DNA of 64,000 bases. Origin: Paracidobacterium acidisoli (GTDB taxonomy: Bacteria > Acidobacteriota > Terriglobia > Terriglobales > Acidobacteriaceae). A program made the position numbers and the translations under genes. The stretch lies in the NCBI RefSeq assembly GCF_003428625.2, contig NZ_QVQT02000002.1:345026-409025 (forward strand), written 5' to 3'. Below the pieces are notes generated by a model. It searched no databases, had not been told where the DNA came from, and was given only the letters and a program-made list of their open reading frames with translations. Position 1 is the first letter of the stretch; every line of letters begins with the position of its first letter. Positions 34,141 to 42,527 of the stretch are shown here, piece by piece.

Positions 34141-34721
34141 GATTTTCGATGAGCCCTGCAGATGAGCGCGAGCGCTGGAATGCGAAGTACGCCGCCGGCG
34201 AAAAAGACGAGCGGTCGGCCGATCCCCTGCTGCGGCAGGCCGTCGCCGGAATGGCGCCTGGCCTGGCTCTGGATCTGGCGGGCGGCACCGGGCGGCACGC
34301 GCTCTGGCTGGCGGAGCGGGGCTGGCAGGTAACCCTGTCTGACATCTCCGACAACGCAATGGCACTCGCCCGGCAGCGTCTGGCGCAGCAGACGGGCCGG
34401 CTCGACGGCAGCGTGGAATGCCGCCGCGAAACAGCCTCCGGGACCATCGCCTGGGCGCTCACAGAGAAACGATGCTTCCATCTGATCGCGGTCTTCTGGT
34501 TTCTCGATCGCGCTCTCTTCCCTGCTCTTCCACGGCTGCTCGCGCCGGGAGGCATCCTGGTCTGCAAAACGTTCACGGCGGAGCACGAACGATTCCGCGG
34601 GCGCGAGATTCCCGAGTATGCGCTGCAGCCGGGAGAGCTGCGGACGGCTTTCCCTTTGCTCGATGAGCATGTTTACCGCGAAGTCGGCGGCGTTGCCGAG
34701 CTGGTGGCGCAGGCGCGATAA
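34137..34721 (+). CDS. Class I SAM-dependent methyltransferase
   Basis: A 194-residue methyltransferase. E-R-W-N-A-K-Y-A opens the protein, L-A-L-D-L-A-G-G-T-G-R-H-A-L-W-L-A is SAM-binding motif I, and V-T-L-S-D-I-S-D-N-A-M ends strand 2 with the acidic residue for the ribose. L-I-A-V-F-W-F-L-D and P-G-G-I-L-V-C-K-T-F-T are later motifs. It resembles TehB-like small methyltransferases; the substrate is unknown. It starts in the ATGA overlap with the preceding fusion gene, which argues for a shared operon. Confidence 0.85.
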   Translation: MRFSMSPADERERWNAKYAAGEKDERSADPLLRQAVAGMAPGLALDLAGGTGRHALWLAERGWQVTLSDISDNAMALARQRLAQQTGRLDGSVECRRETASGTIAWALTEKRCFHLIAVFWFLDRALFPALPRLLAPGGILVCKTFTAEHERFRGREIPEYALQPGELRTAFPLLDEHVYREVGGVAELVAQAR

Positions 34722-34754
34722 CGCCGGAGGCATAAAGCCGGTAAAGTGAAAGCC

Positions 34755-35765
34755 ATGCAGCTGCCCGCCTATGATGATCTGCTTCGCGCAGCGAAAATCG
34801 TCCGCCAGGTCATGCCGCCTACGCCCACCTGTACCTGGCCGCTGCTCAGCGAGCGAGCCGGCGCAGAAGTCTGGCTGAAGCATGAGAACCATTCACCCGT
34901 CGGCGCCTTCAAGCTGCGCGGCGCGATGGTCTACCTTGACTGGCTGCGGCGCGAGCATCCTCGCGTAACCGGAGTTGCCGCGGCCACCCGCGGCAACTAT
35001 GGCCAGGGAGTGGCGCGTGCGTCGACGCACTACGGAGTGACGGCCACGATTGTGGTGCCGCACGGCAACAGCCCTGCGAAAAACCGCGCCATGCAGGCGC
35101 TGGGCGCGGAGCTGATCGAGCACGGCGAGGACTTTCAGAGCTCGCTCGAATATGCCGCGGAGCTGGCAAAGGAGCGCGGCCTGCACATGATTCCCTCCTT
35201 TCATCCGCTGCTGGTGCATGGAACGGGAACCTATGCGCTTGAAATGTTCGAGGATGCGCCGGAGCTGGAGGCGGTCTATGTGCCGATCGGCCTGGGCTCG
35301 TCCATCTGCGGCGTGATGGCGGCAAAGGCGGCACTGGAGCTGAGAACAGCGCCGGGGCTGAAAGCAGCGCCGCGGCTAAGTACAAAGATCGTCGGCGTGG
35401 TGGCAAAAGCCTCGCCCTCTTACGCGCTGTCCTTCAAAGCAGGACATGTGGTGACGCATCCCGCGGAGACCAGGATCGCCGACGGACTGGCCTGCCGGGT
35501 TCCGAATGCCGACGCGCTCGAGGCGATTCTGCAGGGCGTGGATCACATCGTCGAAGTCACCGAGGGGGAGATCGCCGCCGCCATGCGCGTCCTCTTTGAA
35601 GATACGCATAACCTCGCCGAAGGAGCCGGAGCGGCCGCAGTGGCCGGGCTGCTGCGCGAGCGCGAGGCCGTCGCCGGAAGGCGCGTCGGCGCGGTGCTGA
35701 CCGGGGGCAATGTGGATCGAGAGACCTTTCTTGCGGCGATGGAGCAGACCGGAGACGCGGCATGA
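34755..35765 (+). CDS. PLP-dependent threonine/serine dehydratase-like enzyme
   Basis: About 336 residues, fold-type II. P-V-G-A-F-K-L-R-G-A holds the Schiff-base Lys, A-A-A-T-R-G-N-Y-G-Q-G-V-A is the substrate loop, and P-I-G-L-G-S-S-I-C-G is the phosphate-binding turn. Such enzymes deaminate Thr or Ser, or act as racemases or hydroxyaspartate lyases; the G-L-G-S-S-I-C-G variant does not decide which. No ACT domain follows, so allosteric feedback is unlikely. A GTG at 34746 is an alternative start. Its stop overlaps the thioesterase start (ATGA), so the two are an operon. Confidence 0.87.
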   Translation: MQLPAYDDLLRAAKIVRQVMPPTPTCTWPLLSERAGAEVWLKHENHSPVGAFKLRGAMVYLDWLRREHPRVTGVAAATRGNYGQGVARASTHYGVTATIVVPHGNSPAKNRAMQALGAELIEHGEDFQSSLEYAAELAKERGLHMIPSFHPLLVHGTGTYALEMFEDAPELEAVYVPIGLGSSICGVMAAKAALELRTAPGLKAAPRLSTKIVGVVAKASPSYALSFKAGHVVTHPAETRIADGLACRVPNADALEAILQGVDHIVEVTEGEIAAAMRVLFEDTHNLAEGAGAAAVAGLLREREAVAGRRVGAVLTGGNVDRETFLAAMEQTGDAA

Positions 35766-36214
35766 AGAACGATGCGGAGCTGACGCCGATTGCGCATGGA
35801 GCGCTCAGTCGCTGCTTCGGCTGCGGACAGCAGAACCCGACCGGACTGCGGCTGAAATTCTTCACCGATGCCGGCGGAAACATCGTCTGCCGCCTTCGCG
35901 TGGCGCAGCGCTTTGAAGGCCCTCCGGGCTGCGTGCATGGAGGCGTGATCGCCACGCTGCTCGACGAGGCGATGAGCAAGGCCAACCGCGCCCGCGGCGT
36001 AGTGGCGATGACGCGTCAGATGGAGGTCGAGTACCTTAGGCCGGTACGGCTGCGTACATCTCTCACACTGACCGGGCGGCACGTCGAGGCGCACGGCAGA
36101 AAGCATCAGTGCGAGGCACAGATCACGGATGCGGAGGGCACGGTGCTGGCGAGGGCGAAGGCGCTGTTTATCGCGGTCGATCCGGCGCGTCTGGCGCAGG
36201 CGGCCGGCCGGTAA
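35762..36214 (+). CDS. PaaI-family hotdog thioesterase
   Basis: A 150-residue single hotdog domain: C-F-G-C-G-Q-Q-N-P-T-G-L-R near the N terminus, then the active-site region C-V-H-G-G-V-I-A-T-L-L-D-E-A-M and M-T-R-Q-M-E-V-E-Y-L-R-P-V. The family hydrolyses acyl-CoA thioesters. The C-x-x-C-G-x-x-N start is typical of the subgroup next to fatty-acid or amino-acid enzymes. It is translationally coupled to the upstream dehydratase. The acyl substrate cannot be told from sequence. Confidence 0.9.
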   Translation: MKNDAELTPIAHGALSRCFGCGQQNPTGLRLKFFTDAGGNIVCRLRVAQRFEGPPGCVHGGVIATLLDEAMSKANRARGVVAMTRQMEVEYLRPVRLRTSLTLTGRHVEAHGRKHQCEAQITDAEGTVLARAKALFIAVDPARLAQAAGR

Positions 36215-36237
36215 GCCGTTCGGGGTTCACGGCTCGT

Positions 36238-36585
36238 CTAGAGCTCGTCCTTCGAGACAATATCGAGGCAGGCCAGGCTTACTCCGGCGATGGCCGGCTC
36301 TCCCGGCAGGCCGGAGACGACGGGCTCCGGAACAATGGCGCCGTTGGTCTGCTCGGCAATGGCTTTGCTGAGGGCATGAGCGAAGGTGGTGGCAGAGTTG
36401 AGTACGCGCTCCGGGTTTTCGACCGGCCACGAGACAGGAAGGCCACACACCCAGCGCCAGATAACGACATTGGCGGGGTCTGAGAGTGCGGTATCGGCGG
36501 GATAGACATGTCGGGTGATCTGGTGGGCTGCCCTGACGGCAGTATGCAGGTCGGATAGAGACAGGGATTTGGGCCGATCGTTCAT
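36238..36585 (-). CDS. Hypothetical protein
   Basis: 115 residues, acidic to neutral, not recognised. The N-terminal half is helical (L-S-L-S-D-L-H-T-A-V-R-A-A-H-Q-I) and ends in the Trp-rich stretch V-V-I-W-R-W-V-C-G-L-P-V-S-W. The C-terminal half has S-A-T-T-F-A-H-A-L-S-K-A. No motif or membrane helix is clear. It converges with the thioesterase gene and is divergent from pdxS. The frame reads cleanly and the codon use matches its neighbours, so it is probably a real gene. Confidence 0.5.
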   Translation of the reverse strand: MNDRPKSLSLSDLHTAVRAAHQITRHVYPADTALSDPANVVIWRWVCGLPVSWPVENPERVLNSATTFAHALSKAIAEQTNGAIVPEPVVSGLPGEPAIAGVSLACLDIVSKDEL

Positions 36586-36748
36586 CCCGGAGCGTGTTCC
36601 TCTGGAGGATGGTGCGCGAAGTGCCGGAACGTTACATTCGGATCAACCTGAATCTTGATAAACTGACCCTTCAGAGAGATTTCCGTGCAGCGCCGGAAAC
36701 GGGCCCCAGCCCGTACGCGCTGCGATGGATTGATAAGGGAGTCGCGCA

Positions 36749-37735
36749 ATGGCAGAACAAAACAATACAAACGGCAATTACACGGCGAATTCGACAACCG
36801 GGCTGCGTCTGAAGGTGGGTCTGGCGGAGATGCTCAAGGGCGGCGTCATCATGGACGTGATGAACGTCGAGCAGGCGAAGATCGCCGAGCAGGCCGGAGC
36901 GGTTGCCGTGATGGCGCTCGAGCGTGTTCCCGCCATGATCCGCGCCGAGGGCGGCGTGGCCCGCATGGCAAAGCCCAGCCTGATTAAGGAGATCATCGGA
37001 GCGGTCTCGATCCCGGTCATGGCCAAGGCCCGCATCGGCCACTTCGCCGAGGCGCAGATCCTCGAGCATCTGGGCGTCGACTTCATCGACGAGAGCGAAG
37101 TGCTCACCCCTGCCGATGAAACGCACCACATCGACAAGCACGCCTTCAAAACCCCCTTCGTCTGCGGCGCGCGCGATCTGGGCGAGGCGCTGCGGCGCAT
37201 TGCCGAAGGCGCGGCGATGATCCGCACCAAGGGCGAAGCCGGTACCGGTGACGTCGTGCATGCCGTGAAGCACATGCGCCAGATCGTGCAGGAGATGAAG
37301 GCGCTGACCGTGCTCAGCGAGCAGGAGCTGTACGTCGCGGCGAAGGAGCATCGCGCGCCTTACGAGCTGGTGCGTATGGTGGCAAAGACCGGCAAGCTGC
37401 CTGTGCCGAACTTCTCCGCAGGCGGCATTGCCACGCCGGCCGACGCCGCGCTGATGATGCAGCTTGGCGCCGAGTCTGTCTTCGTCGGCTCCGGCATCTT
37501 CATGAAGGAGCGCGCCACGCCGCTCGATGTGGAGCTGGACGCGAAGGGCGAGCCGAACAACCCGGCCGAGCGTGCCGAGGCCGAGTCCCGCGCTAAAGCC
37601 ATCGTGATCGCCACCACGCACTTCAACGATCCGAAGATTCTCTCCGAAGCCGCCGAGCAGGTCACCGGATCGATGAAGGGCCTCGCCGTCGCTGCTCTTG
37701 AAGAAAAGGATCTGCTGCAGACCCGCGGCTGGTGA
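36749..37735 (+). CDS. pdxS: Pyridoxal 5'-phosphate synthase, PdxS subunit
   Basis: 328 residues, normal plus a short N-terminal lead. The core has [46 protein letters not shown] and G-T-G-D-V-V-H-A-V. Lys residues of the M-A-K-A-R and [10 protein letters not shown] stretches are the known active-site lysines. It combines ribose 5-phosphate, glyceraldehyde 3-phosphate and ammonia from PdxT to make PLP. An AAGGGAG site precedes the ATG. The partner pdxT lies downstream after a two-gene toxin-antitoxin insert. Confidence 0.96.
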   Translation: MAEQNNTNGNYTANSTTGLRLKVGLAEMLKGGVIMDVMNVEQAKIAEQAGAVAVMALERVPAMIRAEGGVARMAKPSLIKEIIGAVSIPVMAKARIGHFAEAQILEHLGVDFIDESEVLTPADETHHIDKHAFKTPFVCGARDLGEALRRIAEGAAMIRTKGEAGTGDVVHAVKHMRQIVQEMKALTVLSEQELYVAAKEHRAPYELVRMVAKTGKLPVPNFSAGGIATPADAALMMQLGAESVFVGSGIFMKERATPLDVELDAKGEPNNPAERAEAESRAKAIVIATTHFNDPKILSEAAEQVTGSMKGLAVAALEEKDLLQTRGW

Positions 37736-37797
37736 ACTGGCCGGTGCTGGCCGCACGGGCACATGCGCCTTCGGCGCAATGCTGTGAGGAAATTATT

Positions 37798-38085
37798 ATG
37801 CGTATTGAGCTCGACTTGCCGGATGACATTGCTCAGGCACTGCAGTCGGCGGATCTCCCCCGCACGGCTGTTGATGCCATTGCGCTCGAAGGCTACCGCT
37901 CCGGGAAACTCGGCAGAGGCCAGGTGCAGCGCCTGCTTGGCTTCAGCACGCCGATGCAGGTCGACGCCTTCCTCAAGGAACACGACGTCTATCTGAACTA
38001 CACGATGGAAGAATACGAGAAGGATCTCGCCACACTGGAAAGGCTGAGAAACAAGGAGGCGGCGAGCACGAAGCGCTCCGCATGA
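37798..38085 (+). CDS. UPF0175-family antitoxin
   Basis: A 95-residue protein of the UPF0175 type: M-R-I-E-L-D-L-P-D-D, then A-I-A-L-E-G-Y-R-S-G-K-L-G-R-G-Q-V-Q-R-L-L-G. A short helix-turn-helix-like part and the tail V-Y-L-N-Y-T-M-E-E-Y-E-K-D-L complete it. UPF0175 proteins are antitoxins for DUF3368 toxins, which are PIN-like. Its stop overlaps the next gene's start by 4 bases (ATGA). It sits between pdxS and pdxT. The ATG at 37798 is the natural start; a TTG upstream would only extend it into the pdxS tail. Confidence 0.88.
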   Translation: MRIELDLPDDIAQALQSADLPRTAVDAIALEGYRSGKLGRGQVQRLLGFSTPMQVDAFLKEHDVYLNYTMEEYEKDLATLERLRNKEAASTKRSA

Positions 38086-38579
38086 TCGTTGTTGCAGACA
38101 GCTCAACCCTGCACTATCTGGTTCTCATCACCAGGATCGATATTCTCCAGAAACTATATGGCCGGATTTACATCCCCGAATCAGTGATGATCGAATTGTC
38201 TGACATGGGAGCGCCATCGTCTGTTCGTCATTGGGTAGAAAACCTTCCTTCCTGGATCGAATCGCGAAAGCTGACGAATCAGGACGCGTCGATCGGTTTA
38301 CTGGGCAGAGGGGAACAGGACGGAATCGCTTTGGCCCATGCCCTGGGTGCGGAATTAATCCTTCTTGATGACAAAGCCGCCCGCAAAGCTGCGATACGGC
38401 AGGGAATCTCCGTTACCGGCACATTAGGAGTTCTCGGAGAGGCTGCAAAAGCCGGCCTGACAGACCTTGAAGCGGCCATTAAAGAACTGCGGCAAACAAA
38501 CTTCCGCGCATCTGGCTCTCTTATTTCTGAAATCCTGAACAAGGGCCGAAAACAGGCGCAGGAGCCAAACGGATTTTAG
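38082..38579 (+). CDS. DUF3368-family toxin (PIN-like)
   Basis: 165 residues. It starts I-V-V-A-D-S-S-T-L-H-Y-L with an Asp as in PIN domains. It continues with G-R-I-Y-I-P-E-S-V-M-I-E-L, G-R-G-E-Q-D-G-I-A-L-A-H and L-I-L-L-D-D-K-A-A-R-K-A-A. This is DUF3368, a PIN-fold toxin that pairs with UPF0175. Its acidic residues would bind Mg for RNA cleavage. It is in an operon with its antitoxin (ATGA overlap). pdxT follows 13 bases later, so the toxin may read into it. Confidence 0.88.
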   Translation: MIVVADSSTLHYLVLITRIDILQKLYGRIYIPESVMIELSDMGAPSSVRHWVENLPSWIESRKLTNQDASIGLLGRGEQDGIALAHALGAELILLDDKAARKAAIRQGISVTGTLGVLGEAAKAGLTDLEAAIKELRQTNFRASGSLISEILNKGRKQAQEPNGF

Positions 38580-38592
38580 AACTCGACGAGGA

Positions 38593-39195
38593 ATGTTGAT
38601 TTCATCTGAAAAGCAGCTCAATCCTAAGATTGGCGTCCTCGCCATCCAGGGCGACTTCGACGCCCACGCCACCGCGCTGCGCGAAGCGGGCGCCGATGCC
38701 GTGCTGGTGCGCCGTTCCGAAGAGCTGGCTGGCGTCGATGGCCTCGTGATCCCCGGCGGCGAGTCGACCACCTTTCTGAAATTTCTGGAGCGCGACGGAT
38801 TTCTCGGCGCTCTCCAGGCCTTCGTCGCGGAGAAGCCGACCTTCGGCACCTGCGCCGGCTGCATTCTGCTGGCAAAGGAAGTGCTGCACCCCGCGCAGCA
38901 GAGCCTCGGCGTGCTCGACGCCACTGTCGAGCGCAATGCCTACGGACGCCAGATCGACAGCGCCATTTATACTGCCCGGACCGCGCTCCCCGGCGGTCCG
39001 CTCGAGATGGTCTACATCCGCGCGCCGCGCATCACGAAGACCGGCAAAGGCGTGACCGTGCTGGCCGAGCGCGACGGCTTCCCGGTTCTGGTCGAGCAGG
39101 GGCACCTCATGGCCGCGACCTTTCACCCGGAGCTCTCCGCCGACCGCCGCGTGCATCAGCGCTTTGTCGATCTCGTCCGACAGAGCCTGCGCTGA
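38593..39195 (+). CDS. pdxT: Pyridoxal 5'-phosphate synthase, glutaminase subunit PdxT
   Basis: 200 residues. It has I-G-V-L-A-I-Q-G-D-F-D-A-H, the oxyanion-site G-G-E-S-T-T-F, the nucleophile in F-G-T-C-A-G-C-I-L-L-A and the His-x-Glu pair in T-F-H-P-E-L-S. It is a class I glutamine amidotransferase that hydrolyses Gln and channels ammonia to PdxS. Its usual immediate neighbour pdxS is here displaced by a toxin-antitoxin pair. The N terminus has a seven-residue lead before the first strand. Length and motifs look functional. Confidence 0.94.
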   Translation: MLISSEKQLNPKIGVLAIQGDFDAHATALREAGADAVLVRRSEELAGVDGLVIPGGESTTFLKFLERDGFLGALQAFVAEKPTFGTCAGCILLAKEVLHPAQQSLGVLDATVERNAYGRQIDSAIYTARTALPGGPLEMVYIRAPRITKTGKGVTVLAERDGFPVLVEQGHLMAATFHPELSADRRVHQRFVDLVRQSLR

Positions 39196-39265
39196 AGCCC
39201 TGCATATCTTTTCCGGCTGGCCCATGTTCCCCGTCTGCCCTCACAGAAATGCTCTAATCTCTTCT

Positions 39266-40027
39266 GTGAGCCTTCCGCACAGCGCGATCCTCGCCGCAGT
39301 CCCCTGGATGCCGGGGAACGGCGCGCTGCACGGCGCGATCTTCGATCGCCTTATGGGCTGGAACCTTGCCATTCTGCTGGCCCTCTTCCTGCTCGCCCAT
39401 CTTCTTCTCATCGCCGCTCTGCTGCGGCGCGGCGCGGCGTCCGCCTCGTCCGCCGCGAAGATACCGAGCCTGCTGACGAAATGGCTGCCGCTTGCCGGGC
39501 TGTGTGTTCTCTATGTCTGGATGGCCGTAACCGCCGAGCGTCTGTGGGCCGCAGACCGCTTCGCCGGACCGGCTCCGGCGTCGATGCAGGTCGAGGTCAC
39601 CGGCGTGCAGTTCCAGTGGTACTTCCGCTATCCGGGGCAGGACGCAGCCTTCGGCGCGACGCGTCCGCGTCTGATCGACGCAGCCGGAGGCAACCCGCTC
39701 GGCATCGACCCCGCCGACCCGCGCGGGCACGACGATGTGATCTCGAGCGTGCTCGAGCTGCCTGCCGGCCGTGAAGTCGATCTGCGCCTGCGCTCGCAGG
39801 ATGTGATCCACGGCCTCTTCATTCCCGGCATGCGGCTCAAGCAGAACGCGGTACCGGGCATGGTGCTGCATGTGCACTTCACGCTGCAGCAGCCAGGCAG
39901 CTATGCCATTCTCTGCAGCCAGGTCTGTGGAATGGGCCATGCGCGCATGCAGGCCACGCTGCGCGTCGTGCCTCCAGCCGAGTTCGACCGGTGGCTGAGC
40001 ACCCGCGAGCATGCGGTGTCGCGATGA
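39266..40027 (+). CDS. Cytochrome c oxidase subunit II (CuA type)
   Basis: About 253 residues. Two N-terminal membrane helices (L-A-I-L-L-A-L-F-L-L-A-H-L-L-L-I-A-A-L and L-P-L-A-G-L-C-V-L-Y-V-W-M-A-V) precede a periplasmic cupredoxin domain. The CuA site is D-V-I-H-G-L-F plus C-S-Q-V-C-G-M-G-H-A-R-M, so both Cys, both His and Met are present. The usual C-S-E is C-S-Q; that residue binds through its backbone carbonyl. V-Q-F-Q-W-Y-F-R-Y-P is the electron-entry region. No haem c domain is attached. The start could be ATG 39224. Its stop overlaps the subunit I start (ATGA). Confidence 0.88.
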   Translation: MSLPHSAILAAVPWMPGNGALHGAIFDRLMGWNLAILLALFLLAHLLLIAALLRRGAASASSAAKIPSLLTKWLPLAGLCVLYVWMAVTAERLWAADRFAGPAPASMQVEVTGVQFQWYFRYPGQDAAFGATRPRLIDAAGGNPLGIDPADPRGHDDVISSVLELPAGREVDLRLRSQDVIHGLFIPGMRLKQNAVPGMVLHVHFTLQQPGSYAILCSQVCGMGHARMQATLRVVPPAEFDRWLSTREHAVSR

Positions 40028-41727
40028 AGCAGGCGCGCACGGCGGCTTCGGATACAGAGCGCGGCTTTCTCCGCCGCTGGATCTTCACCGCCGATCACCA
40101 TGCCATCGCCGTGCAGTACTTTCTGCTGGCGCTGGCTGCCGTCGCTGTCGGCACATTGCTCTCGCTGCTCATGCGCGTGCACCGCGTCTGGCCGGACACG
40201 CCGCTTCCCTTCTTCGGCCTGGTGAAGCCGGAGGACTATCTCGCGCTGGTCACCATGCACGGCACGCTGATGATCTTCTTTGTGCTGACCGTCGTGCCGC
40301 AAAGCGCCTTCCCCAATCTGGTGCTCACGCGGCAGATCGGCGCATCGCAGATGGCCTTTCCCCGGCTGAACGCGGCTGCCTTCTGGATCACCGCCGCTTC
40401 CCTGCTGGTGCTGCTCTCCGCTTTCTTCGTGCCCGGCGGCGCTCCCATCTCCGGATGGGCGAACTATCCCCCTCTGAGCGCGGTGCCCGCCGCCGGTCCC
40501 GGCCAGGCCACCGGCATGGATCTGTGGCTGGTCAGCATCGGGCTCTTCTGTATCGCCGCCATTCTCGCCGCGGTGAACTTTCTGGTGACGATCCTGACCG
40601 AACGCTGCGCCGGAATGACCTGGTCGCGGCTGCCGCTGACCGTCTGGTCGTGGCTGGTGACCTCGATCCTGACCCTGCTGGCCTTCAGCGTGCTCATCGC
40701 CGCCGTGGTGCTGTTGCTCTGCGACCGGCACTTCGGCACCAGCTTCTTCGTCCCCATGGGCGACTTCGTCAATGGCCGCGTGGTCGGTCACGGCGACGGC
40801 TCGCCGTTGCTGTGGCTGCACCTCTTCTGGTTCTTCGGCCACCCCGAGGTCTACATCTCCATCCTGCCCGGAATGGGCCTGGCCTCATCGCTGATCGCCA
40901 ACTTCACGCGCCGTCCGGTCCCCGGCTACCGCCTGATGGCCTCGGCGCTGGTGCTGATCGGGCTGCTCGGCCTTATGGTCTGGGGACATCACATGTTCGT
41001 CTCCGGCATGAATCCCTACGCCGGCGCCGCCTTCGCGCTCACCACCATGGCCATCGCCGTGCCCAGCTCGGCCGAGGTGCTCACCTGGCTGGCCATGCTC
41101 TTTCGCGGACGCATGCAGCGCACCACGTCGATGCTCTTCATGCTCGGCTTCCTCTCCTTTTTCATCGCCGGCGGCCTCAGCGGGCCGATCCTCGCGCAGC
41201 CGGACCTCGACGGATACCTGCACAACACCTTCTTCGTCGTGGCGCATTTCCATCTGGTCATGGCCATGGCCGGAGTTTTTTCCATCTTTGCCGGGATCTA
41301 CTACTGGTTTCCGCTCATGACCGGCCGCCTTATGAACGAAACCCTGGGCAAGGCTCACTTCTGGATCTCGCTCATCGCCGCCTACGGCACCTTCTTCCCC
41401 ATGCACTTTGCCGGGCTGGCGGGCGAGCCGCGCCACTACGAGCGCCTGACCGGACCGGCGCACTCTTTCGCAGCACTCCTTCCGCTCGAGCGCGGCATCA
41501 CATGTGCAGCGCTGCTTTTGGCGGCTGCGCAGCTTATATTTCTCTGGAACCTGTTGCAGAGCGCGCGTCGCGGCAGACCGGCGGGAGCAAACCCCTGGAA
41601 GGCCACCACACTCGAATGGGCTCCGGCACGAGCCGCCCGGATCACGCACGGGCCATACGAATATGGCTTTCGATCTTCCGAATCCGACTTTATTTCTCAG
41701 TGGGAGGCGGAAGCAGAATGGGAGTAA
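40024..41727 (+). CDS. Haem-copper oxidase subunit I, A-type, with altered D- and K-channel residues
   Basis: 567 residues and 12 helices. The metal ligands are intact: His79 in M-H-G-T-L, His273 with active-site Tyr277 in G-H-P-E-V-Y, His322/323 in W-G-H-H-M-F, and His408/410 in A-H-F-H. Glu275 (A1-type) is present. The usual Asp of A-P-D-M-A-F-P-R is Gln109, so the D-channel entry acid is missing. The K-channel Lys (usual P-T-G-I-K-V) is Glu351, in V-P-S-S-A-E-V-L. The enzyme should still reduce oxygen, but the proton route is changed or absent. It is in an operon with subunits II and III. Confidence 0.92.
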   Translation: MKQARTAASDTERGFLRRWIFTADHHAIAVQYFLLALAAVAVGTLLSLLMRVHRVWPDTPLPFFGLVKPEDYLALVTMHGTLMIFFVLTVVPQSAFPNLVLTRQIGASQMAFPRLNAAAFWITAASLLVLLSAFFVPGGAPISGWANYPPLSAVPAAGPGQATGMDLWLVSIGLFCIAAILAAVNFLVTILTERCAGMTWSRLPLTVWSWLVTSILTLLAFSVLIAAVVLLLCDRHFGTSFFVPMGDFVNGRVVGHGDGSPLLWLHLFWFFGHPEVYISILPGMGLASSLIANFTRRPVPGYRLMASALVLIGLLGLMVWGHHMFVSGMNPYAGAAFALTTMAIAVPSSAEVLTWLAMLFRGRMQRTTSMLFMLGFLSFFIAGGLSGPILAQPDLDGYLHNTFFVVAHFHLVMAMAGVFSIFAGIYYWFPLMTGRLMNETLGKAHFWISLIAAYGTFFPMHFAGLAGEPRHYERLTGPAHSFAALLPLERGITCAALLLAAAQLIFLWNLLQSARRGRPAGANPWKATTLEWAPARAARITHGPYEYGFRSSESDFISQWEAEAEWE

Positions 41728-41751
41728 GCTTTATAGCTGAGGGGAGCTGTG

Positions 41752-42513
41752 ATGCCCGCCACCTTCACTCGTCATCAGGTTGAGACCGAACGGAAAGATA
41801 CCGGTATCGGCGGCAAACCGCCGGTAGACCGCAGGCCTACGGGCGGCGGCGGAGGCGGTGACGACGACTGGGAAAACCGGCCGTCCGGGCGGCGCGGCCC
41901 GCGTGAGCTGCTCAGCCGCTACCGGCTCGGCATCCTCTTCGCGCTGGCAGGCGATCTGATGTTCTTCATCGCACTGGTCAGCGCCTTTTTTGTGCGCCAG
42001 AGCGCAGGCCACTTCGACGCGCGCGAGAACTACATCTCCGACTGGCACCCGCTCTCGATCCCGCCCATCCTCTGGATCAACACCGCCATCCTGCTCCTCT
42101 CCGGCCTCACCATGGAGATCGCGCGGCGGCAGCTCTTCCACGAGATCGACGTAATGGAAGAGTGGCTCGGTCTGGGACGGCCCGCCGTGAAGCGCGCCGC
42201 GCCCTGGATGATCGCCACCTGCGTGCTCGGCGTGCTCTTCCTCGCCGGGCAGTGGATCGCCTGGCAGCAGCTGGCGGCGCAGGGACTGTTCTTCTCGACC
42301 AATCCCAACAGCCACTTCTTCTACCTCATCACCGGAGCCCACGGTATTCACCTCATCCTCGGCATCTTCGCGCTGCTCTTCGCGCTCGGCGCGATGTTCC
42401 TGCTGCGCCGCATGGAGATGCGTCAGATTGCCGTCGACTGCACCGCCTGGTACTGGCATACCATGGGCATCTTCTGGCTCTTTCTCTTCGTGCTGCTTGT
42501 CTTTTTCCAGTAA
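41752..42513 (+). CDS. Cytochrome c oxidase subunit III
   Basis: 253 residues. A disordered Gly-rich N terminus (G-G-G-G-G-G-D-D-D-W) is followed by five helices. Features are L-L-S-R-Y-R-L-G-I-L-F-A-L-A-G-D-L-M-F-F, S-I-P-P-I-L-W-I-N-T-A-I-L-L-L-S-G-L-T-M-E, F-Y-L-I-T-G-A-H-G-I-H-L-I-L-G and A-W-Y-W-H-T-M-G-I-F-W. These match the five-helix subunit III type. It packs on subunit I and stabilises it. A GGGGAG ribosome site precedes the ATG at 41752. It is the third gene of the oxidase operon; no haem or assembly gene follows. Confidence 0.9.
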   Translation: MPATFTRHQVETERKDTGIGGKPPVDRRPTGGGGGGDDDWENRPSGRRGPRELLSRYRLGILFALAGDLMFFIALVSAFFVRQSAGHFDARENYISDWHPLSIPPILWINTAILLLSGLTMEIARRQLFHEIDVMEEWLGLGRPAVKRAAPWMIATCVLGVLFLAGQWIAWQQLAAQGLFFSTNPNSHFFYLITGAHGIHLILGIFALLFALGAMFLLRRMEMRQIAVDCTAWYWHTMGIFWLFLFVLLVFFQ

Positions 42514-42527
42514 TCGGCATCGTCCGG

